From Roseovarius confluentis (GTDB taxonomy: Bacteria > Pseudomonadota > Alphaproteobacteria > Rhodobacterales > Rhodobacteraceae), in the NCBI RefSeq assembly GCF_002917925.1, contig NZ_PPFE01000002.1, forward strand, positions 248,001 through 312,000: DNA of 64,000 nt. Direction: 5' to 3'. The translations under genes and the position numbers were made by a program. The notes under the pieces are model-generated. The model made no database searches, was not told the DNA's origin, and saw only the letters and a list, made by a program, of their open reading frames with translations. Positions 37,160-47,738 of the stretch are shown here, piece by piece (within the stretch, counting starts at the first letter, position 1; each line of letters starts with the position of its first letter).

Positions 37160-40100
37160 TCAGGCGGTGCCCTGTAGCGGCAATACCACAAGGTCACCTT
37201 CCTGCCGGGCCTTCATGGCCAGTGCGGCGGCATGAGCGGCGGCGGCAGTCGTGTAGTAGGGGATCTTGTCGTAAAGCGCAACCGAGCGAATCTCGCGGCT
37301 GTCTTCGACGGCTTGTATGCCCTCGGTTGTGTTCATGACAAGGCTGATCTGCCCATCCTTGAGCATGTCGACCACGTCGGGGCGGCCCTCGTAGACCTTG
37401 TTGACGACCTCGCAGGCGATGTCGTGGCCTTCGAGGAAGGCGGCGGTGCCGCGGGTGGCGACGATGGCGAAGCCCAGATCGACAAGGATCTGCGCGGTTT
37501 CCACCAGTTGGGGCGTCTTGTCATCGTCCTTGATCGAGAAGAAGACCTTGCCGCCTTCGGGGAATTCGACGCCGGCGCCCATCTGGGCCTTGAGGAAGGC
37601 GCGGGGGAAACTGACGTCCCAGCCCATGACCTCGCCCGTCGAGCGCATTTCGGGGCCGAGGATCGTGTCGACGCCGGGGAAGCGGGCGAAGGGCATCACC
37701 GCCTCCTTGACGGAGAACCACGGCATCGCCGGGTCGGCGAGCGTCATCTGGTCGGCCATGGGCAAGGTGCCCGGCTTGGTGTCCGACGGGTAGGCCCCGC
37801 GATGGGGGAAGGCCGAGAGCGGCTCGCCAGCCATGAGGCGGGCGGCGATGGAGGCGATGGCCGAGTCCGTGGCCTTGGCGACGAAGGGCACGGTGCGGCT
37901 GGCGCGGGGGTTCACCTCGATCAGGTAGATATCGTCGCCCTGGACGGCGAATTGCACGTTCATCAGGCCAACGACGTTGAGGGCCTTGGCGAGGGCGCGG
38001 GTCTGGGCGTCGATCTCGTCGATGATGGGCCGGGGCAGGGTGTGGGGCGGAAGGCAGCAGGCGCTATCACCGGAATGCACGCCGGCCTCTTCGATATGTT
38101 GCAGGATGCCGGCGACATGGACGTTTTCACCGTCCGACAGCGCGTCGACATCGCATTCGATGGCGCCCGAGAGGTAGCCGTCGAGCAGAACGGGGCTGTC
38201 GCCCGAGACGATGACGGCCTCGTTGATGTAGCGTTCCAGCTGGCCCATGTCGCGGACGATTTCCATGGCGCGGCCGCCCAGCACGTAGGAAGGGCGGATG
38301 ACCAGCGGGAAGCCGATTTCCTCGGCGATGGCAAGCGCCTCGGCGTCGGAATGGGCGATACCGTTCTTGGGCTGCTTGAGGTTTAGCTGGTTCACAAGCG
38401 CCTGGAACCGCTCTCGGTCCTCGGCCAAGTCGATGGCGTCGGGCGTGGTGCCGAGGATCGGGATGCCCTCGGCCTCGAGGTCGTTGGCCAGTTTCAGGGG
38501 CGTCTGACCGCCGAACTGGACGATGACGCCGTGCAGCGTGCCGTTGTCCTGCTCGACGCGCAGGATTTCCATGACGTGCTCGAAGGTGAGCGGTTCGAAA
38601 TAGAGCCGGTCGGAGGTGTCGTAGTCGGTCGAGACGGTCTCGGGGTTGCAGTTGACCATGATCGTCTCGTAGCCCGCGTCGGTCAGTGCGAAACAGGCGT
38701 GACAGCAGCAATAGTCGAACTCGATCCCCTGGCCGATGCGGTTGGGACCGCCGCCGAGGATGACGACCTTCTTGCGGTCTGAGGGCCGTGCTTCGCATTC
38801 CACCTCGCCCATCATCGGGGCCTCGTAGGTGGAATACATGTAGGGCGTCTGGGCCTCGAACTCGGCGGCGCAGGTGTCGATGCGCTTGAACACGGCGACG
38901 ACGCCTTGCGCGTGGCGGGCGCGGCGCACGTCGGCCTCGGTAAAGCCCGTGAGCTTGGCGAGGCGGGCGTCGGTGAAGCCCATCATCTTGAGCCGGCGCA
39001 GGCCCTTTTCGTCGGTGGGCAGACCGTCCTGCCGCACGGCGTCCTCGGCCTCGACGATTTCGCGGATGCGGGCGAGGAACCACGGGTCGAACTTGGTGGC
39101 GGCGAAGATCTCGTCATCGGTCAGGCCGTGGCGCATGGCCTGGGCGATGGTGCGCATCCGGTCCGGGGTCTGCTGGCTGATCGCCTTGATGACGGCGGTT
39201 TTTTCCGGGGCTCCGTCGATTTCGATCTCGTCGAAACCCGTCAGGCCGGATTCCATCGACGCCAGCGCCTTTTGCAGGGATTCGTGGATCGTGCGGCCGA
39301 TGGCCATGGCCTCGCCCACGGATTTCATCGCGGTGGTCAGGTAGGGCTGCGAGCCGGGGAATTTCTCGAAGGCAAATTTCGGAATTTTTGTCACGACATA
39401 GTCGATGGTCGGCTCGAAGCTCGCGGGCGTGACCTTGGTGATGTCGTTGTCCAGCTCATCCAGCGTGTAGCCGACGGCGAGCTTGGCCGCGATCTTGGCG
39501 ATGGGGAAACCGGTGGCCTTGGAGGCCAGCGCCGAGGAGCGGGACACGCGCGGGTTCATCTCGATCACGACCATGCGGCCGTCTTCGGGGTTGATGGCCC
39601 ATTGCACGTTGGAGCCGCCGGTTTCCACGCCGATCTCGCGCAGGACGGCGATACTGCCGTTGCGCATGATCTGGTATTCCTTGTCGGTCAGCGTGAGCGC
39701 GGGCGCGACGGTGATGGAATCGCCCGTGTGCACGCCCATCGGATCGACGTTTTCGATGGAGCAGACGATGATGGCGTTGTCGGCGCGGTCGCGGACGACC
39801 TCCATCTCGTATTCCTTCCAGCCCAGCAGCGACTCGTCGATCAGGATCTGGCTGACCGGAGAGGCGTCGAGGCCGGATTTGCAGTAATGCTCGTAATCCG
39901 CGCGGTTGTAGGCCACGCCGCCGCCGGTGCCGCCAAGGGTGTAGGCGGGGCGGATGATCGCCGGAAGGCCCACATGTTCGAGGGCCGCCATGCACTCTTC
40001 CATCGTTTCGGCGATGGTGGCCTTGGGGTTTTCAATACCCAGACGGTCCATCGCCTCGCGGAAGAGCTTGCGGTCCTCGGCCATTTCGATGGCTTCGCGG

Positions 40101-40456
40101 TTGGCGCCGATCAACTCGACGCCGAATTTTTCCAGCACGCCCATGTCGGCCACGGCGAGCGCGGTGTTGAGCCCGGTCTGGCCGCCCATCGTGGGCAGGA
40201 GCGCGTCGGGGCGTTCCTTTTCGATGATGCGGGCGACCACTTCGGGGGTGATGGGTTCGATATAGGTGGCGTCGGCCAGCCCCGGATCGGTCATGATCGT
40301 GGCGGGGTTGGAGTTGACGAGGATGACCCGGTAGCCTTCCTCGCGCAGGGCCTTGCAGGCCTGTGCGCCGGAATAGTCGAACTCGCAGGCTTGCCCGATG
40401 ATGATGGGGCCGGCACCGATGATCATGATGGATTTGATATCGGTTCTTTTCGGCAT
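37160..40456 (-). CDS. carB: Carbamoyl-phosphate synthase large subunit
   Basis: 1098 residues. Two ATP-grasp halves make carbamoyl phosphate from bicarbonate, two ATP and ammonia supplied by Car[21 protein letters not shown] at the N-terminus and [20 protein letters not shown] at about residue 560. A C-terminal allosteric MGS domain follows, from about residue 960. The product feeds arginine and pyrimidine synthesis. The start at 40456 is preceded by GGGGGATCAC; the frame is open far upstream, but that part overlaps pabB. carA is not in the window. Confidence 0.96.
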   Translation of the reverse strand: MPKRTDIKSIMIIGAGPIIIGQACEFDYSGAQACKALREEGYRVILVNSNPATIMTDPGLADATYIEPITPEVVARIIEKERPDALLPTMGGQTGLNTALAVADMGVLEKFGVELIGANREAIEMAEDRKLFREAMDRLGIENPKATIAETMEECMAALEHVGLPAIIRPAYTLGGTGGGVAYNRADYEHYCKSGLDASPVSQILIDESLLGWKEYEMEVVRDRADNAIIVCSIENVDPMGVHTGDSITVAPALTLTDKEYQIMRNGSIAVLREIGVETGGSNVQWAINPEDGRMVVIEMNPRVSRSSALASKATGFPIAKIAAKLAVGYTLDELDNDITKVTPASFEPTIDYVVTKIPKFAFEKFPGSQPYLTTAMKSVGEAMAIGRTIHESLQKALASMESGLTGFDEIEIDGAPEKTAVIKAISQQTPDRMRTIAQAMRHGLTDDEIFAATKFDPWFLARIREIVEAEDAVRQDGLPTDEKGLRRLKMMGFTDARLAKLTGFTEADVRRARHAQGVVAVFKRIDTCAAEFEAQTPYMYSTYEAPMMGEVECEARPSDRKKVVILGGGPNRIGQGIEFDYCCCHACFALTDAGYETIMVNCNPETVSTDYDTSDRLYFEPLTFEHVMEILRVEQDNGTLHGVIVQFGGQTPLKLANDLEAEGIPILGTTPDAIDLAEDRERFQALVNQLNLKQPKNGIAHSDAEALAIAEEIGFPLVIRPSYVLGGRAMEIVRDMGQLERYINEAVIVSGDSPVLLDGYLSGAIECDVDALSDGENVHVAGILQHIEEAGVHSGDSACCLPPHTLPRPIIDEIDAQTRALAKALNVVGLMNVQFAVQGDDIYLIEVNPRASRTVPFVAKATDSAIASIAARLMAGEPLSAFPHRGAYPSDTKPGTLPMADQMTLADPAMPWFSVKEAVMPFARFPGVDTILGPEMRSTGEVMGWDVSFPRAFLKAQMGAGVEFPEGGKVFFSIKDDDKTPQLVETAQILVDLGFAIVATRGTAAFLEGHDIACEVVNKVYEGRPDVVDMLKDGQISLVMNTTEGIQAVEDSREIRSVALYDKIPYYTTAAAAHAAALAMKARQEGDLVVLPLQGTA

Positions 40457-40608
40457 GTGATCCCCCGGTGCGGCGCAAATTGTTGGCCTTATATTCATTA
40501 CGCGGGACAGCGCAAGGGGCATCGGTGTTTGCACGCGATGCGACGTATTTCGCAGTGCACTCGGGGCCGCAATTGCATAGATAACCAGCCAAAGAGAGAG
40601 GACGTCTG

Positions 40609-41733
40609 GTGCGAATCCGTTTCGATCATGGCCCCGAGGGGAGCGAATGCGCGTTCGAGCGCCCGGTCGAGGTGATCTCGGCGTGGGAGGCGGAGGACGT
40701 GTCCGTGGCATTGGAGGCGATGGACTCGGCGCGGGACGCGGGCCTGTGGCTGGCGGGATTCGGCAGCTACGAGCTGGGCTATGCGCTGGAGCCGAAGCTG
40801 GCACCGCTGATGCCGGGGCGGCGGCGCGTGCCGCTGGTGCAGTTCGGCGTGTATGAGCGACCGGGGGCGGCGGCGCCGTTGCCGGAGCCTGCCGGGCGGC
40901 TGGACCATTTCGTACCGCTGTGGTCGGAAGCGCGGTACAAGCAGGCGTTCGACGCGGTGCACGCGCATATCTGCGCGGGCGACTTTTACCAGGCGAACCT
41001 GACATTCGCCTGCATGATGGAGGCGGTGGGCGCGCCGGGTGAGATTTACGCCGCGCTGGCCGCTGTGCAGCCGGTGCGGTTCGGCGCGCTGATCGAAGCC
41101 GAGGGGCTGCCCGCGATCCTGTCACGTTCGCCCGAGCTGTTTTTCCGCACCGATGGCGCGGGCCGGATCGAGACCAAGCCGATGAAGGGCACCCAGCCGC
41201 GCAGCGACGATGCGGACGAGGATGCGCGGCGTTGCCGGTTCCTGATGGAAGATGAAAAGAACCGGGCTGAGAACCTGATGATCGTGGACCTGTTGCGCAA
41301 CGACTTGGGCCGGATCTGCGAGATTGGCAGCGTGAATGTGCCGGAACTGTTCACGGTGGAAAGCCTGACGACGGTGCACCAGATGACCTCGCTGATTCGG
41401 GGGCGGATGCTGGAAGGGACGACACTGTCGGGGGTATTCCGGGCGCTGTTTCCCTGCGGGTCCATCACCGGGGCGCCCAAGATGCGGGCCATGGAGATTC
41501 TGGCGGGGCTGGAGGACGGCGCGCGCGATGTCTATTGCGGCACCATCGGCTGGGCCGCGCCGGACGGGCGGTCGGAGTTCAACGTGGCGATCCGCAGTTT
41601 GCTTGTGGAGCACGGACGTGCGACGCTGAACGTGGGTGGCGGCGTGGTCTATGACAGCACCGCCGCGTCGGAATACGAGGAAGCCCTATGGAAAGCCCGC
41701 TTCGCCCGCCGGCTGATCACGGATTTCGCCTGA
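40609..41733 (+). CDS. pabB: Aminodeoxychorismate synthase component I
   Basis: 374 residues, with a GTG start preceded by AGAGAGAGG. It is the chorismate-binding enzyme of para-aminobenzoate synthesis for folate. The diagnostic [11 protein letters not shown] is at residues 188-198, with Lys-193 in the place of the PabB covalent lysine; [18 protein letters not shown] and [17 protein letters not shown] follow. It is shorter at the N-terminus than enteric PabB (about 450). The glutaminase PabA is not nearby. It overlaps pabC by 46 bases. Confidence 0.92.
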   Translation: MRIRFDHGPEGSECAFERPVEVISAWEAEDVSVALEAMDSARDAGLWLAGFGSYELGYALEPKLAPLMPGRRRVPLVQFGVYERPGAAAPLPEPAGRLDHFVPLWSEARYKQAFDAVHAHICAGDFYQANLTFACMMEAVGAPGEIYAALAAVQPVRFGALIEAEGLPAILSRSPELFFRTDGAGRIETKPMKGTQPRSDDADEDARRCRFLMEDEKNRAENLMIVDLLRNDLGRICEIGSVNVPELFTVESLTTVHQMTSLIRGRMLEGTTLSGVFRALFPCGSITGAPKMRAMEILAGLEDGARDVYCGTIGWAAPDGRSEFNVAIRSLLVEHGRATLNVGGGVVYDSTAASEYEEALWKARFARRLITDFA

Positions 41734-42326
41734 TCGAGACCGGGTTGTGGACGCCCGGCGAAGGTCTGCGGCTGGCCGATTTTCATCTGGAGCGGCTGCG
41801 GACGAGCGCGGCAAGGCTGCGCATCGAGATCGAGGCGTTGGATGCGGCGCTTGCGGCGGTCGAGGCGGACCGGCCACGGCGGATGCGCCTGACGGTGGAT
41901 GCGGGCGGGCAGGTGGAAATCACGCTGCATGATTTCACGCCCGAACCCGAGGGCCGCGCCTGGCGGCTGGCGGTATCCGAGACGCGGTTGATCGCGACCG
42001 ATCCGTGGCTGACGGTCAAGAGCACTGAGCGTCACCTGTATGACCGGACGCGGGCCGATTTGCCCGAGGGGGTGGAGGAGGTGATCTTTCTCAACTCCGA
42101 TGGCGCGGTTTGCGAGGGAACGATCACCAATATTTTTGTCGACCGTGGAGACGGATTGGAGACGCCATCGCTGAGTTCGGGCGTACTGCCCGGTGTGCTG
42201 CGCGCAAGCCTGATCGCGGAGGGCCGCGCGCGGGAGGCGGTGCTGACGCCGGACGACCTTGCCGGGGCGCGGTCGCTTTACGTGGGCAACGCGCTGCGCG
42301 GGTTGATCCCGGCGCGGCTGGTCTGA
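41688..42326 (+). CDS. pabC: Aminotransferase class IV, probable aminodeoxychorismate lyase
   Basis: 212 residues. A PLP fold-type IV enzyme: Lys-111 in VKSTERHLYDR is the cofactor lysine, and EVIFLNSDGAVCEGTITNIF with LSSGVLPGVLR are the class IV signature. With pabB upstream the likely reaction is conversion of aminodeoxychorismate to para-aminobenzoate and pyruvate. The length is short compared with E. coli PabC (about 270). The 46-base overlap with pabB implies coupled translation. Confidence 0.85.
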   Translation: MESPLRPPADHGFRLIETGLWTPGEGLRLADFHLERLRTSAARLRIEIEALDAALAAVEADRPRRMRLTVDAGGQVEITLHDFTPEPEGRAWRLAVSETRLIATDPWLTVKSTERHLYDRTRADLPEGVEEVIFLNSDGAVCEGTITNIFVDRGDGLETPSLSSGVLPGVLRASLIAEGRAREAVLTPDDLAGARSLYVGNALRGLIPARLV

Positions 42327-42329
42327 GGT

Positions 42330-43562
42330 CTATTCTGCGGCGTGGCGCAGCTCTTTGGCGGCGTCTTCGCTGTAGAGATAGTCGCGCGTGAGCGGCACGG
42401 CGTCCTGCTGGCGCGAGAGCTGGAACTGGAACACCACCTGGCTGTTGTGGCGGAACGTGGCCTCGCACGCGATGAGGTAGTAGCGCCACATGCGGCAGAA
42501 CCGATCGTCATAAAGCTCGCGGACGCGGTCGATATTGGCCATGAAACGGTCGTACCAGTGGCGCAGGGTCTCGGCGTAATGCAGGCGCCAGACCTCGATA
42601 TCGCAGGTGTGCAACGCGTTCACCTCGATGGCGCGGGTCGCCTCGGAGAGGGACGGGCAATAACCGCCGGGGAAAATGTATTTCAGGATCCACGGGTTGG
42701 TCGCGCCGGGCTCGTCGGTTTGGCCGATGGTGTGGATGAGGGCGACGCCATCCTCGGCCAGAAGGTCGTGCACGGTGCGGAAATACTCGCGGTAATGCGG
42801 CACGCCGACATGTTCGAACATGCCGACCGACACGATGCGGTCGAAGGTGCCGGTGACGGAGCGATAATCCATCAGGTGGAATTTCACCTTGTCGGACAGG
42901 CCCGCCTCTGCGGCGCGGCGGCTGGCCAGCGCGTGCTGTTCCTTGGACAGGGTCACGCCCACCACCTCTGCGCCGTAGTCGCGGGCGAGGGTGAGGGCCA
43001 TGCCGCCCCAGCCGCAACCGATATCCAGTACGCGCATCCCCGGCTTCAGCAGAAGCTTGTCCGCGATGTGACGTTTCTTGGCCGCCTGCGCCTGTTCCAA
43101 CGTCATGTCGGGGCGGGCGAAATAGGCGCAGGAATATTGCCGGTCTTCGTCCAGGAAGAGGTCGTAAAGTTCGCCCGAGAGGTCATAGTGATGGGCCACG
43201 TTGGCGCGTGCCCGCTTGGCGGGGTTGAATTGATTGATGTAACGACTGAGCTGTCGGTAGATGTCGAGCGGGCGGTGGAACCACGGCTTGCCCTGGGCCG
43301 CCATGTTTGACACGGCGAGCGTTAGAAAGCTGCGCAGGTCGTCGTCGGCTATGGTCAGCGTGCCGTCCATGTAAGCCTCGCCCACGGCCAGTTCGGGGGC
43401 CATGATGATCTTGCGTGGCAGCGCCGGATCGTGGAGCGTGATCGCAGCGGAGGGCGTGCCACCGTTCCCGTAACGGCGCGTGGTGCCGTCGGGGTAGGTC
43501 AGGCTGAAATCACCCTTCCGGAACAGATGTGTCACGAACACATCGAGAATCTTGGTCCACAT
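42330..43562 (-). CDS. cfa: Cyclopropane-fatty-acyl-phospholipid synthase
   Basis: 410 residues. The methyltransferase domain carries the SAM-binding motif VLDIGCGWGG at residues 178-187, preceded by ANVAHHYDLSGELYDLFLDEDRQYSCAYF. YIFPGGYCPS and HYAETLRHWYDRF match CFA synthases, which transfer a methylene group from SAM to unsaturated acyl chains in the membrane. The N-terminal 110 residues are the lipid-binding domain. It converges with pabC, three bases apart, and is divergent from aspS. Confidence 0.92.
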   Translation of the reverse strand: MWTKILDVFVTHLFRKGDFSLTYPDGTTRRYGNGGTPSAAITLHDPALPRKIIMAPELAVGEAYMDGTLTIADDDLRSFLTLAVSNMAAQGKPWFHRPLDIYRQLSRYINQFNPAKRARANVAHHYDLSGELYDLFLDEDRQYSCAYFARPDMTLEQAQAAKKRHIADKLLLKPGMRVLDIGCGWGGMALTLARDYGAEVVGVTLSKEQHALASRRAAEAGLSDKVKFHLMDYRSVTGTFDRIVSVGMFEHVGVPHYREYFRTVHDLLAEDGVALIHTIGQTDEPGATNPWILKYIFPGGYCPSLSEATRAIEVNALHTCDIEVWRLHYAETLRHWYDRFMANIDRVRELYDDRFCRMWRYYLIACEATFRHNSQVVFQFQLSRQQDAVPLTRDYLYSEDAAKELRHAAE

Positions 43563-43742
43563 GGCTCACCCCATTCTTGTCGCGCGCGTCAAGGCGCATC
43601 TGCTGGTGTGAAACCTGCCGGTGCCGCGGTTTTCCCGCGTATTTTCCGCTCGATAGCCGGAATCTTTGCGCAAAATTAACTTTCTGTAAATGTTTTAAGA
43701 CGGGCCTCGGTTCCGCGCAGGCGGGAAATAGCCTTGCAGGCC

Positions 43743-43771
43743 TTGACTTTGCCGGCCCGCCAAGGTGTATC
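43743..43771 (+). promoter_or_regulatory. Candidate promoter for aspS
   Basis: TTGACT (43743-43748), 17-base spacer, TGTATC (43766-43771), about 57 bases before the aspS ATG. The rest of the 265-base cfa-aspS gap shows nothing else recognisable. Confidence 0.5.
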
Positions 43772-43827
43772 GGCGCGAACCGAATTGCACGCGAAATGGG
43801 CAGTTTCAGCCGCCCGGAGAGGACTTC

Positions 43828-45606
43828 ATGCACGCATATCGCAGCCATACCTGCGCCGAGCTGACGAAATCGAATGTCGGGGACACGGTCCGCCTGTCGG
43901 GCTGGGTGCACCGGATCCGCGACCATGGCGGGGTGCTGTTCATCGATCTGCGCGATCATTACGGCATGACGCAGGTGCTGTGCGATCCTGACAGCGCGGT
44001 GTTCTCCGAGGTCGAAAAGCTTCGCAGCGAGTGGTGCATCCGCATCGACGGCGAGGTGAAGGCGCGGGATGAAAGCCTGGTGAACCCCAAGATCACGACG
44101 GGCGAGATCGAGGTTTTCATCCGCGACATGGAAGTGCTGGGCGGGGCCGGGGAACTGCCGCTGATCGTCTTCGGCGACCAGGAATACCCCGAGGAAACGC
44201 GGCTGCGTTATCGGTACCTCGATCTGCGCCGCGAGGCGATGCAGGAGAACATGAAACTGCGCTCGGACGTGGTGGCCAGCATCCGCAAGCGCATGTGGGA
44301 TATCGATTTCCGCGAGTACCAGACGCCGATCATCACCGCGTCCAGTCCCGAGGGCGCGCGCGACTTCCTGGTGCCCTCGCGCCTGCACCCGGGCAAGTTC
44401 TATGCGCTGCCGCAGGCGCCGCAGCAGTTCAAGCAGCTGATCATGGTCAGTGGCTTTGACAAGTATTTCCAGATCGCGCCGTGCTTTCGTGACGAGGACC
44501 CGCGCGCCGACCGCTCGCCCACGGATTTCTACCAGCTGGACATGGAGATGTCGTTCGTCGAGCAACAGGACGTGTTCGACACGATCCAGCCGGTGATCAA
44601 GGGCCTGTTCGAAGAGTTCGGGGGCGGTCGTGCGGTTGACCAGCAATGGCCGCAGATTTCCTATCGCGATGCGGCGCTTTGGTATGGCACCGACAAGCCG
44701 GACCTGCGCAACCCGATCAAGATGCAGGACGTGAGCGAACATTTCCGCGGCTCGGGTTTTGCCATTTTCGCCAAGCTCCTGGAGCAGGACGGCACGGAAA
44801 TTCGCGCCATTCCCGCGCCCTCGGGTGGCAGCCGGAAATTCTGTGACCGGATGAATGCCTTTGCCCAGAAAGAGGGCCTGCCGGGGATGGGCTATATCTT
44901 CTGGCGGGACCAGGGCGACGGGATGGAAGCCGCCGGGCCGCTGGCCAAGAATATCGGGCCGGAACGGACGGAAGCCATTCGCGAGCAGTTGGGCCTTGGC
45001 GTGGGCGATGCCGCGTTCTTCCTCGGCGGGAAACCGGCCGCGTTCGAGCGCGTGGCGGGCAAGGCGCGGGTGACGATCGGCGAGGAGCTTGGGCTGACCG
45101 ACGAGAACCGCCTTGCCTTTGCGTGGATCGTGGATTTCCCGATGTACGAGGCGGATGAAGAGTCGGGCGAGATCGACTTTTCGCACAACCCGTTCTCGAT
45201 GCCGCAGGGCGGGATCGAGGCGCTGGAGGGCGACCCGCTGGAGGTGCTGGGCTATCAGTATGACCTGAGCTGCAACGGCTATGAGCTGGTCAGTGGCGCG
45301 ATCCGGAACCACAAGCTGGAGACGATGATCAAGGCGTTCGAGCTGGCGGGCTATGACGAGGCGGAAGTGCGCAAGCGGTTCGGCGGCATGGTCAACGCGT
45401 TCCAGTACGGCGCGCCGCCGCATGGGGGCTGTGCCGCGGGGATCGACCGGATCGTGATGCTGCTGGCCGACGAGCAGAATATTCGCGAGGTCATCATGTT
45501 CCCGATGAACCAGCGGGCCGAGGACCTGATGATGAACGCGCCGTCAGAGCCGACCAGCGACCAGTTGATGGAGTTGGGGCTGCGGGTGATCCCGCAGGAG
45601 GATTAA
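43828..45606 (+). CDS. aspS: Aspartyl-tRNA synthetase
   Basis: 592 residues of the bacterial class II type. Anticodon-binding OB domain ([26 protein letters not shown]), class II motif 2 ([24 protein letters not shown]), GAD insertion domain, and motif 3 ([27 protein letters not shown]). The ATG at 43828 follows GGAGAGGA and gives [12 protein letters not shown]; the longer frame from 43765 overlaps the promoter. Whether it also charges tRNA-Asn depends on whether asnS exists elsewhere. Confidence 0.96.
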   Translation: MHAYRSHTCAELTKSNVGDTVRLSGWVHRIRDHGGVLFIDLRDHYGMTQVLCDPDSAVFSEVEKLRSEWCIRIDGEVKARDESLVNPKITTGEIEVFIRDMEVLGGAGELPLIVFGDQEYPEETRLRYRYLDLRREAMQENMKLRSDVVASIRKRMWDIDFREYQTPIITASSPEGARDFLVPSRLHPGKFYALPQAPQQFKQLIMVSGFDKYFQIAPCFRDEDPRADRSPTDFYQLDMEMSFVEQQDVFDTIQPVIKGLFEEFGGGRAVDQQWPQISYRDAALWYGTDKPDLRNPIKMQDVSEHFRGSGFAIFAKLLEQDGTEIRAIPAPSGGSRKFCDRMNAFAQKEGLPGMGYIFWRDQGDGMEAAGPLAKNIGPERTEAIREQLGLGVGDAAFFLGGKPAAFERVAGKARVTIGEELGLTDENRLAFAWIVDFPMYEADEESGEIDFSHNPFSMPQGGIEALEGDPLEVLGYQYDLSCNGYELVSGAIRNHKLETMIKAFELAGYDEAEVRKRFGGMVNAFQYGAPPHGGCAAGIDRIVMLLADEQNIREVIMFPMNQRAEDLMMNAPSEPTSDQLMELGLRVIPQED

Positions 45607-45616
45607 GCAGGCGCGG

Positions 45617-45638
45617 GGTGGGTTTTCACCCACCCTAC
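45617..45638 (+). repeat. REP-like palindromic repeat, unit 9
   Basis: GGTGGGT, TTTC, ACCCACC, CTAC, 10 bases after the aspS stop, between convergent genes. A second palindrome type follows at 45652. Confidence 0.85.
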
Positions 45639-45651
45639 GGGCGTGGTGAAA

Positions 45652-45677
45652 GGTCCCGGATCAAGTCCGGGACGGGG
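45652..45677. repeat. TCCCGGA palindromic repeat
   Basis: TCCCGGA (45654-45660), TCAAG, TCCGGGA (45666-45672), then CGGGG. Same pattern and same position behind a GGTGGGT-type unit as the element at 9560. Confidence 0.65.
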
Positions 45678-45694
45678 AATCGGCGCTTGCCGCC

Positions 45695-46171
45695 TCAGTC
45701 TTCCAGGCTGTCCTCGCGCTTGTCGTCGATCAGTTTGCGTTCCTTCGACTTGCGGTCTTCGAACCGCTGGCCATAGCCTTCGATCTCGTCTTCGGGGATC
45801 ACTTCCTGGGCGCGGGCGAAGACCTCGTCCTCTTCCTCGTCCATGTGGTGTTCGTAATCGTGCTTCAGCGTCTTGAAGCGGTTGAGCCAGCCCGGTGACG
45901 CCATGTCGGTTTCGTTCAACTCTTCCATGATGTCGTCGAGTTGCTGGTGCTCGTGAACCGAGTGGCGGGCGGCGTCTTGGCCCCAAGTCTTGGAAATGAG
46001 CTTGGAGTAGAACGTCTCTTCCTCGGCCGCCGCATGGGATTTCACGTCTTCGTAGAATTCGGACCACGCGGATTTGCGGTCGTCGCTGTCGCCGGAGGTG
46101 TCTTCGATCCGGTTCAGCAGGTCGCGGTGATTGTCGTGATCGGCGCGGATGGCGTCGTAGATGCTGGGCAT
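45695..46171 (-). CDS. Hemerythrin-like HHE-domain protein
   Basis: 158 residues. The HHE pattern is visible: His-12/His-15 in RADHDNHRDLL, His-46 and Glu-50 in KSHAAAEEETFY, His-73/75 in SVHEHQQLDD, and His-104/108 in KHDYEHHMDEEED. These can bind a di-iron centre that senses or carries oxygen or nitric oxide. The C-terminus is highly charged. AAAGGT precedes the ATG. The frame is open far upstream but only this part is real. Confidence 0.85.
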   Translation of the reverse strand: MPSIYDAIRADHDNHRDLLNRIEDTSGDSDDRKSAWSEFYEDVKSHAAAEEETFYSKLISKTWGQDAARHSVHEHQQLDDIMEELNETDMASPGWLNRFKTLKHDYEHHMDEEEDEVFARAQEVIPEDEIEGYGQRFEDRKSKERKLIDDKREDSLED

Positions 46172-46339
46172 GGCGGGACCTTTCGGTTGGCTGTCTGCCG
46201 GCAACGCGCCGGGGGTGGCGGCGGTTCCGTGGGGTGCCGGCCCCGATTGTCGGGCGCATGGAAATCGTAAGGCAAGGCGTGTGAAATTCGGTAGGATGCG
46301 CCCATATGTGACGCATGACCGACCGTCGAGAGCTTGACA

Positions 46340-47722
46340 ATGACCTTTGATCCCCCGCGTGCCGCGCGCCGTTTCGGGTGCGGCCTGTCGCCGGACATTC
46401 CCGCCCCTACGGACGCCGCCACAATGCTGGAGGCCGTGTCGGGGCCCGATGCGGCGGCACAGCGGTTTCCGGTCGATGGGTTCGACGTGGCGCGTGATCT
46501 CGATCTTGCGATCCATGAGCTGAGTCGCGCGGTGCGCAGCGCCGAAACCGACGCCGCGCGCGAGGAGGCCGCCGCGCGGCGCGGCAAACTGGGCCGGGAG
46601 TTTCGCGACACGCACATGGGCTGGTTTCGCCATACGCTGTTGCGGCGGGCGCTGACCGAGGACGGCTTTCGCGAGCGGCTGGCCTTTTTCTGGGGCGATC
46701 ATTTCACCGCGCATTCCAAGGGTGGGCCGCTGCGCTATGCCCATGCCTGTTTTGTCGAGGACGCGGTTCGCCCCAACCTGGCGGGGCGGTTCGCCGACAT
46801 GCTGATCGCGGCGGTGACACATCCTTTGATGCTGCTCTACCTCGACCAGGTGCGCTCGGCCGGGCCGAACAGCATTGCGGCCCAGCGGCACGGCGGGCAG
46901 GTCGGGCTGAACGAGAACCTTGCGAGGGAACTGATGGAGTTGCACACGCTGGGCGTGGGCGGGTCCTATGGGCAGGGGGATGTGCGCGACCTTGCGGCGC
47001 TTTTGACAGGGTTGTCCTATCGCAGGTCGGACGGGTTTGCCTTTCGTGCGCGCATCGCGGAGCCGGGCGTCCTGCCGTTCATGGGGCGCGCTTACGGAGG
47101 CGATACGCCGACGCTGGACCGCGTGGTGCAGGTGTTGGAGGACCTGGCCGCGCATCCTGACACGGCGGAACATATCGCCCGGAAGCTGGCGGTGCATTTT
47201 ACCGGCGATACGCCCGATCCGGACATGGTACGCCGGATGCGGGATGCCTACCTGCAAAATGGCGGGCAGCTTGTGGCGGTCTATGCGGCGATGCTGGACC
47301 ACCCTGCCGCGTGGCATGACGCGGCGGGCAACGTGAAGCAGCCGATCGACTTTGTCGGGTCGAGCCTGCGGGCGCTGGGGATCGCTCCGCGGCACCTGTC
47401 GGACGTGCCCCGCTTGTTGCGGCGCGATATGATGAACCCGATGACCTTGATGGGCCAGACTTGGGGCATGCCGCCCGGTCCGGATGGCTGGCCCGAGGCG
47501 GATAGCGCGTGGATCACGCCGCAGCGCATGGCCGCGCGGCTGCAATGGGGTATGACCGTGCCGTTTCGCGTGATGCGGTTGTTGCCGGACCCGAGAGAGT
47601 TCGTCGAGGTCGCGCTGGGCCCGGATGCGCCGGAGCCGGTGCGCTTTGCCGCGAAGGCGGCGGAAACACGCGCCGAGGGCGTGGGGCTGGTGCTGGCCTC
47701 GCCCGCGTTTCAGAGAATGTAG
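46340..47722 (+). CDS. DUF1800 family protein
   Basis: About 460 residues. Motifs of the family are clear: RRFGCGLSPD at the start, FWGDHFTAHSKGG, NENLARELMELHTLGVGGSYGQGDVRDLAALLTG and HIARKLAVHFTGD. The biochemical role is unknown. I start at the ATG at 46340; a TTG two codons upstream is also possible. No signal peptide is seen. It is followed 16 bases later by its usual partner, a DUF1501 protein. Confidence 0.88.
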   Translation: MTFDPPRAARRFGCGLSPDIPAPTDAATMLEAVSGPDAAAQRFPVDGFDVARDLDLAIHELSRAVRSAETDAAREEAAARRGKLGREFRDTHMGWFRHTLLRRALTEDGFRERLAFFWGDHFTAHSKGGPLRYAHACFVEDAVRPNLAGRFADMLIAAVTHPLMLLYLDQVRSAGPNSIAAQRHGGQVGLNENLARELMELHTLGVGGSYGQGDVRDLAALLTGLSYRRSDGFAFRARIAEPGVLPFMGRAYGGDTPTLDRVVQVLEDLAAHPDTAEHIARKLAVHFTGDTPDPDMVRRMRDAYLQNGGQLVAVYAAMLDHPAAWHDAAGNVKQPIDFVGSSLRALGIAPRHLSDVPRLLRRDMMNPMTLMGQTWGMPPGPDGWPEADSAWITPQRMAARLQWGMTVPFRVMRLLPDPREFVEVALGPDAPEPVRFAAKAAETRAEGVGLVLASPAFQRM

Positions 47723-47738
47723 GACAGGAGACCCGAGC

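Noticed and set aside
40457..41125. N-terminal extension of carB giving a 1321-residue frame
   Set aside because: The extra 223 residues are Arg/Pro/Ala-rich, overlap pabB on the other strand, and the true CarB N-terminus ([18 protein letters not shown]) begins after the ATG at 40456.
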